Positions 58,064-64,000 of a stretch of 64,000 nt of DNA are shown here, piece after piece; position 1 is the first letter of the stretch; each line of letters begins with the position of its first letter. Position numbers and translations under genes: made by a program. This DNA comes from Sclerotiophoma versabilis (lineage: Eukaryota > Ascomycota > Dothideomycetes > Pleosporales > Didymellaceae): assembly GCA_012274445.1 (NCBI GenBank), contig JAAROD010000014.1:861001-925000 (forward strand), written 5' to 3'. The notes under the pieces were generated by a model. That model saw only the letters and a list, made by a program, of their open reading frames with translations. It had not been told where the DNA came from and did not search any database.

Positions 58064-61000
58064 GAAGATAAGGGTGGAGAACCTGGTACGGTACACCTAA
58101 TGTCACCATCATAGCGGTGAGTGGTGGGTGGGCATGCGCGTCTGCTGATCCACTCATCGATCATGCGGACCACAACCCACTAACCGCATTTGGGTTTCCG
58201 CACACCACCACTTCTTCACGTCAACACTGCCTCGTGCGACGCGCAAATAATCCCGACCTCGACTGTTATAGTACCACAGCTGCACTCAGATTCCAGTCAT
58301 TCACTTACATTTCCAACATCTATACGGAGTTTTAGGCAGGACAATTTTCCCTACCGTCTACGATTGGGTCTTGGTCAGCATCATACACGATACCCCGGAA
58401 GACGGCGTTTTGAGGCTTGGTTTTCTTCACATTATCTCTTATCAGGCTCTCGTGCATCCACACGGTCACGGCGTACGAACTACCAGCCCATGTGATACCG
58501 GCAGGCATCCACTTCCATAGCGGCTGCGTAGCGGACTAGGGAGAAGAATTGCATCATAGAGGCGTTCGGTGGTCTTCTTCAGGAGCCCAGAATCTTGCTG
58601 CCTGGGAGGTAGCTGAAGTTTGATTTTCGTATTCTGTCAGTATCGTTACGCATTTACTATTCTCCATGCATACTTAGATCCCATTGCAATACCCAGGGCG
58701 GTGGCACCTTTCAACAGGGAGCGGAGGTTGGCGTTTTTTGTTTGCAATTTAAGAAGATTCCCCTTTCCTTATAACATTGGTGGTAGCGTACACTTAATAC
58801 AATCTTAAACCTTCGAACCTTTCCTTCGCTCTTCCGTACAGCAAGAGCACGATCCCGCACCCTAAACATGAATTTGAGGCGCATTTGGATATGCATGCGA
58901 ACTGTGCCACAAGTGAGACAGGCATTTAAATCTGTTGCCTGCTGCCTAACAACGCGGTCCGTGCTGCAAGTAATAGGCACCGGTTGCCTTCATGTGCCAC
59001 CCTAGTGATGCGAGTTCAGTGACCGGGGAACCCCCCAAAAACTTATATTTACACATTTCATGATCCCTGACGCATCGAGACGCCTAGAATGTCGAATGTA
59101 GTACCGGCATCCAGCTCAGCCTCACATTGCACTCGAAGTCCTGGAACAGACCTTGGCCCTCATGCGAAGCAGACCTGTCCAGTGCATGAGCCATCTTAAC
59201 GAGGACGCTCAAGCTGTTAAGGTGATAAGTTACTTACTAATCGACGCCTGGAAAGTAGGAAGGTTAAGACCAAATGCTAGATGAACTCACAGAATCATAG
59301 TGCTAAGCATTAATTCGAGCGCAGACGCACAGCTCAATTGCGACGCAACAAGGGAACGAGAGAGTGGCTTGAATCTCAGGCACAGTCCTAGCAATTCCCA
59401 AAGCACACGTTGACTCTTGACACTTCCCTCCATCTTCGACAGGTCCATTCACACCCGAGATAACATCTCCCCTCCCGAACCACGTCATCGTAGCTACAAA
59501 ACGTATAGCATGAAGATTCGCCCAGATTGTTTTCAATGACGACTCTATACTCCGTGCAGTCGTCCTCTAGCTCAATGGTTCTGCACGTCCTAGTTGCCGC
59601 TATAGTTCCTATGCAGCAACAACCACCCAGAATTACCCAATGACACGCGCATGGAGAAGGAAAGTATTACTAGCCACATAGTTGATCCGGCAGGCACAGG
59701 GTTGTTGGCTGTCTGTCAGGCTTCTAAAAGTGCATCGAGGTCCACCAAGCACGTTTATTAGATGGCTTTCTTCATGTGATCCAAGCTTGTTATTCATTTC
59801 TTCCTTCAAGAAGAGCGAATTCGAGGAGAAACTCGACAACACTGTCGTCGATGGCATGCCGAGATACGCAAACAAATTTTACGTTTTCACTCCTGAGGTA
59901 GAGTTGCAGGGAATGCCTAGTCTTACGTTGATCAAAGAGTTTGAGCAAGGAGAGGGGACCACACCGGTGTGTAGACGGTATTCAGATAAAGTTGGACCAG
60001 GAAAGTTAAGACAGGAGAAAGGTGTGTCTGTACAGCTGACGTTACAGGTACGGAGAAAGGAAATGATAAGAGAGCGACTGCAGCTGCACCTGCGTCAACA
60101 GTATAGGGAAAACTAAGATATGTCATTTGTGCACAAGACGCCGTTGCGAAAATATTCGAAAGCACAGCGTGATGAATGCAAGCTCGGAAGGAAGCTCAGA
60201 CTAAGCTGTTTTCCAAAGACAGAGAAGAACACCCAGGCACACCAGGTACGACCCAGCACGATGTGAGAAAGCAAGTGTGGGTAAGACAGCGACAAAGATC
60301 CAGACTGGCTGACTATGGTGAACCACTAAAAGAAATCAGAATAAGATACGAATCTTTGGTCAGGCAATTGAAAGAACTCTTGAGAGCTACACCTTCTCAT
60401 TTCGCAATGCTTCAGCGGAAATCCAAGGAAACCCTGTAAATCCATTGTTTGATGTATGCTGCCTGCTTCTTTTAGCGGACAGTCCCCTACCCATACGGCC
60501 AACACCCACTGGCGACTCGATGCTTCTCCTACATAGCCCCAGAAACAATTCCGCTCCAAGTATAATGAATCGAAAATCAGAGGTACGGCAAGCAGCGCAG
60601 CTTTTACATAGTCTCGGGGATGTGGGAACATGCGCGGGTGTAGTGGATGAGGATACATACAGTTGGTGGTTGGGGTAAATGCCCTGTAGTGGTTCACTTT
60701 GGTGTTCTCAGGTAGGAGAGGAGCAGCGTGTATTACTTCAGCTTCGCCGAGTAGTAAACTCCTCGTCCTCGTAATCGTCTAGCAATCTAGTGCTTTTCGT
60801 AAGACTACTTGTTGTGTTCATTGATCACTCAGCAACTTTGGGCGTATGTGTTTGAGCAATGTGCATCTGTACTACACATGTTGTCCAGTAAGTGGTGGCA
60901 ACCATAAAGGTTGCTCTAGGCAGCGGCTCATACTCTCAGTGTAACGGACGAGTGTGTTCGTTTATTACACTATGTACACCGAACATACGGCTACACGCAC

Positions 61001-61233
61001 TGCTTAGATAGTGTCAAATAGTGCAGTCACCTCGGTGGTTGAGGAACACGAGGCTCGTAACGAGGGGGCTATTGCATTCGTACTTGTTGAGCAAACATGG
61101 CAGTAAGGACTGCTGCGACAGGCAGTTTGGTTGCCAAAGAACGCTAACGATTTACATTGCACGATGTCTGGTCAAAATTTGCTGAGAGTCCGATTGTCTA
61201 GGTGGTACCCAAAATTCACCTTCAACACCAAAT
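58064..61233. other. Intergenic region with two weak plus-strand ORFs
   Basis: About 3.2 kb downstream of the MedA-like gene. The first 600 bp probably hold its 3' UTR. From about 59800 to 60440 the plus strand is purine-rich with two open frames (separate entry). Elsewhere I see no gene, RNA or repeat. Confidence 0.4.
59682..60439 (+). CDS. Doubtful ORF pair, charged product of unknown function
   Basis: Two plus-strand frames, 59682-60116 (144 codons, the plausible part from about 59805) and 60176-60439 (87 codons), lie close together. The first reads F-E-E-K-L-D-N-T-V-V-D-G-M-P-R-Y-A-N-K and ends in a basic R-R-K-E-M-I-R-E-R-L-Q-L-H-L-R-Q-Q-Y stretch. The second contains I-R-I-R-Y-E-S-L-V-R-Q-L-K-E-L-L-R, which could be helical or coiled coil. 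I could not find a splice pair joining them with confidence, nor a family. They may be exons of a lineage-specific gene or remnants of one. Confidence 0.25.
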
Positions 61234-61767
61234 TCATCTTCTGTATTGAAAGCCACCGCGTGGACAAAAACGCCCGGGCATGTAGCCAAATCCACCACGT
61301 TCAAATTCATCGCAGTTGCAGTAGCTATTGTGTTGTCTTCGAGGCCCTTGTCTAGCAAAACTTCTTCCAGCCGGGAAAGACAGAAGAGAAGTTCCCCGTA
61401 AGGAGAAAGGGCTGTGTCCGTATCGCGGTAGAGGATACCGAGAAGGGGGACCTTCATCATCCGAATCCGAGTCGTCTTCATCGTAGAAATATGGTGAGAA
61501 CGGAACGTAGCCGAGCCTTGGACATGGGAATCGAGGAGGCTCGCCAAACGGCAGAGATCCAAACCTGGGAGGCGCGCGAGTGCCCATCCCGAATGTAGGT
61601 GGAAGCCCACACATGCCACTCGGCATGCCTCGTGGCCCACCTCGTGAGAGATCACCGAGGAAATCGTACATATCAATTTCTCCGTTTACCCTGTCGCGAT
61701 TTCGACGACGATTCTCGTTCCCGCTCGCGTAGCGTTCCTCATCTCGTTCGTGGCGACAGTGATACAT
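61234..61767 (-). CDS. Hypothetical Gly/Pro/Arg/Phe-rich small protein
   Basis: A single open frame of 177 codons starts M-Y-H-C-R-H-E-R-D-E-E-R-Y and is basic at the N-terminus. The middle is rich in Pro, Phe and Gly (repeated P-P-R-F/P-P-T-F elements such as G-E-P-P-R-F-P-C-P-R-L-G-Y), followed by an acidic block (Y-D-E-D-D-S-D-S-D-D-E-G-P-P-S-R-Y) and a C-terminus with G-F-G-Y-M-P-G-R-F. The biased but ordered composition supports a real protein; a competing frame on the same strand (61152-61676) has less structure. No domain or homologue is recognised. It could be lineage-specific. Confidence 0.4.
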   Translation of the reverse strand: MYHCRHERDEERYASGNENRRRNRDRVNGEIDMYDFLGDLSRGGPRGMPSGMCGLPPTFGMGTRAPPRFGSLPFGEPPRFPCPRLGYVPFSPYFYDEDDSDSDDEGPPSRYPLPRYGHSPFSLRGTSLLSFPAGRSFARQGPRRQHNSYCNCDEFERGGFGYMPGRFCPRGGFQYRR

Positions 61768-63192
61768 GATGGGTGCGTTCTTGGAATTCCTTTGAAGGGG
61801 TGGACGTGAAGATGTCTTCTGAGTGGTTGTTTTGAGGCAAGATCTGACGGGCTACAGGAGGTGACCAATCTCACTTATACACCACCTGTGGTGTAGGTTT
61901 GCTATTCAAGGAGGAAGCGCAATAGCCAACAATCGGTAGCAGAAATCTCCAGCGCAGCAAATCAAGTGGCAAGGAGTCCAATCAAGGACAAAGGCTGTAG
62001 CAGTAAAGATTTGAACATGAACCAGAATTGCGCCGGCTCTAAGGTGTCCTATATAGACCGCACATCTGATCTTACGTCGCCAGCAAGCCTCGTCTTTCGT
62101 CTGTGCATCGTACAGCGACATAAGACCAAAGTAACCCCCTTCAGAAGTGTAACATGTGGTAACAAGGCAGTGTTGACATTGAAGAGACTGATTGGCGGAT
62201 GTGCTTGGCCAACGTAGAACAACGAATGGTTGGCGCTGGCCCATGCGCACAGATTGCAGTTTACCGCTTAAATAGCAAACAAATCTGAAATCGTCAGCAG
62301 TCGAGCAAACAAATCTGCGCTGGTGCAGCATGTTTCAGGACGCCATTCCAACAGCATCACGTGTTCCCAGAACGACTGAAGCTGATCTCAAAAGCATTCG
62401 GATGAAAGTGCTGACAGCGGAGAATAGAAGCTGGTAATGCTGCCCACGGTGCTAAGGAAATGCTGTGTTTCCGGGTCACGTGTAGCGTCAATGCTTGGTA
62501 GCTAGAGTGCCACAACCGGTGCTATCCCATTCTTGTTATTTGGTGGCAATGAACGTGGTGATGCGACCTAGAAGACAGGTGGGAAAGACCAAAGGAAGGC
62601 TGCAATAAATAGTCAGCCTTCATTGACGATCTAACCGTCGATGTTCGGATCATCAAGGGCGACGTAAGGTGCTGCACAGCACCAAGTTTGGATGCAATCC
62701 ATCGAAAGCTGCAGGTGCCCGAGCATCGTTCTCCAGGTCGTTAGAAGCAAGCGAACTATCAGGGTCATGACTGCACACACACACACATAGAGAAATATGC
62801 CAGGGGTTGTGGGAATGAAGAGTGAGGCATGGAGAGAACAAGTGGCGGTGGTTCAACAAAGATGCGAGGCCTTTGCGTCGCGTCAGACGCGTCGTTTGGC
62901 GTTGCGAGGCTGGGCGACATCATCGAAAATTAGTGTGGAAGTCACGTGTGGATTTTCGCTGCAGGCACAGGTATCCTCTCGACTGTCGCCATCCTACGAC
63001 TACCGCGCCCATTCGCCTGTACCACTACCCTCGAGTGCCACTTTCCTCACCCGCTCAGCCCGACTCCGCTTGCAGCTGGACATCATTCTCGAATATTTGC
63101 AACTGCCTCCAATCAGTTAGCCGTACTCCACCACCACAAAATCTCAAGGCGTCGACACCCCATCGTACCTTCCACACCTCCCCGCTACCACA
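61768..63192. other. Divergent intergenic region
   Basis: About 1.4 kb between the hypothetical minus-strand ORF and the GYF-domain gene. It holds a CA dinucleotide run at 62772-62786. The last 200 bp are C/T-rich, fitting the promoter and leader of the GYF gene. Frames at 62797-63349 plus are overlapped by others and precede the likely start. Confidence 0.4.
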
Positions 63193-64000
63193 ATGGCACC
63201 TGCTTCTTTCGCTTCAGCAGCTGCAGGCAGTAACTCTGGCTCTGCACGCACAGATTCCAGCGCTGAGTGGTAAGTGCATCCCCTCCTGCATTTTGCACCA
63301 TGCAACCACACTGCATATCCTAGCTGTACCGCTCTACGACCTTGTCTGAAGTCGCTACAAATATCTCCTAACACACCACTGTCGCCCATCACTTCACTCG
63401 CCCCCGCCCTAGGCATCTTGCCATACGGTCAGCTGCATGCTAATACCGACATCAGGGCTCGACGCACGAATGGTGCAACGCAAACATTCCGCCGGCCCTC
63501 ACACGCGACCACGCCCTCTGGATCTGCACTCCCTCCCGCCTCCCGAGATGCGCATGCCCCTGTATCCTCGACTGCACCCTCGACAAATTCTGGAGTCTAC
63601 GTACCGCCACACGCACAACCGGGGCGCAATGGAGGTCCTGTCGAGGGCCGCTACTCGCGAGATCAATTAGTGCAGCTCTTCCAGTCCCAGCGAGAATCTA
63701 ACGATATCAAAGAAGGACTGTCGCATCTGTACATGGGCTCTTGGGAGCCTCACGCCACAAACGGTGCTTCGGGCGCATCGTGGGGGCGCAAGGATGACCA
63801 TGGAAGGGAGGGTCAGAGCGGGGTTGATCAGTGCTGGGACAAGGACGGCAGCATACAGCCCCTGCACCTGACAGAACTTACGGAGGACGAAAGAGAGGTA
63901 CCGCACACCCTGCATGTGGTTTGCCATGTTGTTCCATGCTTACCGTTTACTTAGATCTTCCTGTCTTCTGTAAATTCACCGCTCAAACCACCGACCCAGA
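63193..64000 (+). CDS. GYF-domain (Smy2/Syh1-like) protein, N-terminal part only
   Basis: Exons 63193-63269, 63456-63897 and 63955 to the window end, joined by introns of 186 and 57 bp; 188 complete codons are visible and the gene continues beyond 64000. The start M-A-P-A-S-F-A-S-A-A-A-G and the junction A-E-W to A-R-R-T-N-G-A-T-Q-T-F-R-R-P-S keep phase. The visible part matches my memory of the N-terminal region of the ascomycete Smy2-type GYF proteins: S-G-V-Y-V-P-P-H, then Y-S-R-D-Q-L-V-Q-L-F, L-Y-M-G-S-W-E-P, C-W-D-K-D-G-S-I-Q-P-L and S-S-V-N-S-P-L-K-P-P. The GYF domain itself, which binds proline-rich ligands and links to mRNA and vesicle factors, would lie downstream and is not seen here, so the name rests on the N-terminus alone. 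Confidence 0.65.

Noticed and set aside
59555..59600. tRNA-like string (CTCTAGCTCAATGGTTC)
   Set aside because: It resembles a D-arm, but there is no anticodon or T arm at the right distance.
1..64000. CRISPR arrays, insertion sequences, bacterial operons
   Set aside because: Spliceosomal introns and fungal gene families throughout; no regularly spaced repeats were seen.
1..64000. Secondary-metabolite or other functional gene cluster
   Set aside because: The recognised genes are unrelated housekeeping functions; there is no synthase, transporter or pathway regulator set.

Overview
The window looks like chromosomal DNA of a filamentous ascomycete (Pezizomycotina), most likely a dothideomycete. 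Introns are short (about 45-85 bp) with GTRNGT-type donors and CTNAC-type branch sites. One AT-rich block carries the protein-level signature of repeat-induced point mutation (RIP). The genes are typical of the group: a MedA-type developmental regulator, a THI4 gene with a TPP riboswitch, Stu1/CLASP, Csf1, a LIM-RhoGAP and small secreted Cys-rich proteins. The class assignment is inference.

Layout. (1) 1-6726 is a decayed, AT-rich Ty3/gypsy chromovirus on the minus strand; gag, RT, RNase H, integrase and chromodomain motifs can still be read through RIP-type stops. It touches the stop codon of the next gene. (2) 6727-13397 holds a divergent pair: an MMS1/DDB1/CPSF-A-superfamily gene (minus) and a Gyp8/TBC1D20-like Rab GAP (plus). 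(3) 13398-17903 is a looser stretch with two small secreted Cys-rich proteins (14118-14906 minus, 17480-17903 plus), a conserved-looking disordered protein (15519-16112) and two possible broken or unrecognised coding pieces. (4) 18266-23964 holds STU1 and THI4 in tandem on the minus strand; the THI4 leader has an intron containing a recognisable TPP riboswitch. (5) 26734-35925 holds three plus-strand genes: a two-LIM RhoGAP, an OM14-like mitochondrial outer-membrane protein whose frame needs a 2-nt exon, and a disordered protein with a CRIB-like motif. (6) 36822-49435 is a divergent pair: a DUF300/TMEM184-type membrane protein (minus, with a GC-AG intron and an 18-nt exon) and the very large lipid-transfer protein Csf1 (plus). 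(7) 49436-55811 is gene-poor and ends in a long pyrimidine-rich region that probably includes the leader of the MedA-like gene (55812-58063). (8) 58064-64000 has two doubtful ORFs and the 5' part of a GYF-domain protein that runs off the window.

The genes are mostly independent housekeeping functions: DNA-repair/ubiquitin-ligase adaptor, ER-Golgi Rab control, microtubules, thiamine, Rho signalling, mitochondrial outer membrane, lipid transfer, conidiation. There is no biosynthetic cluster. All exon joins were checked by hand for splice sites and for a total length divisible by three. Homology calls rest on recognised motifs, not on a database search.
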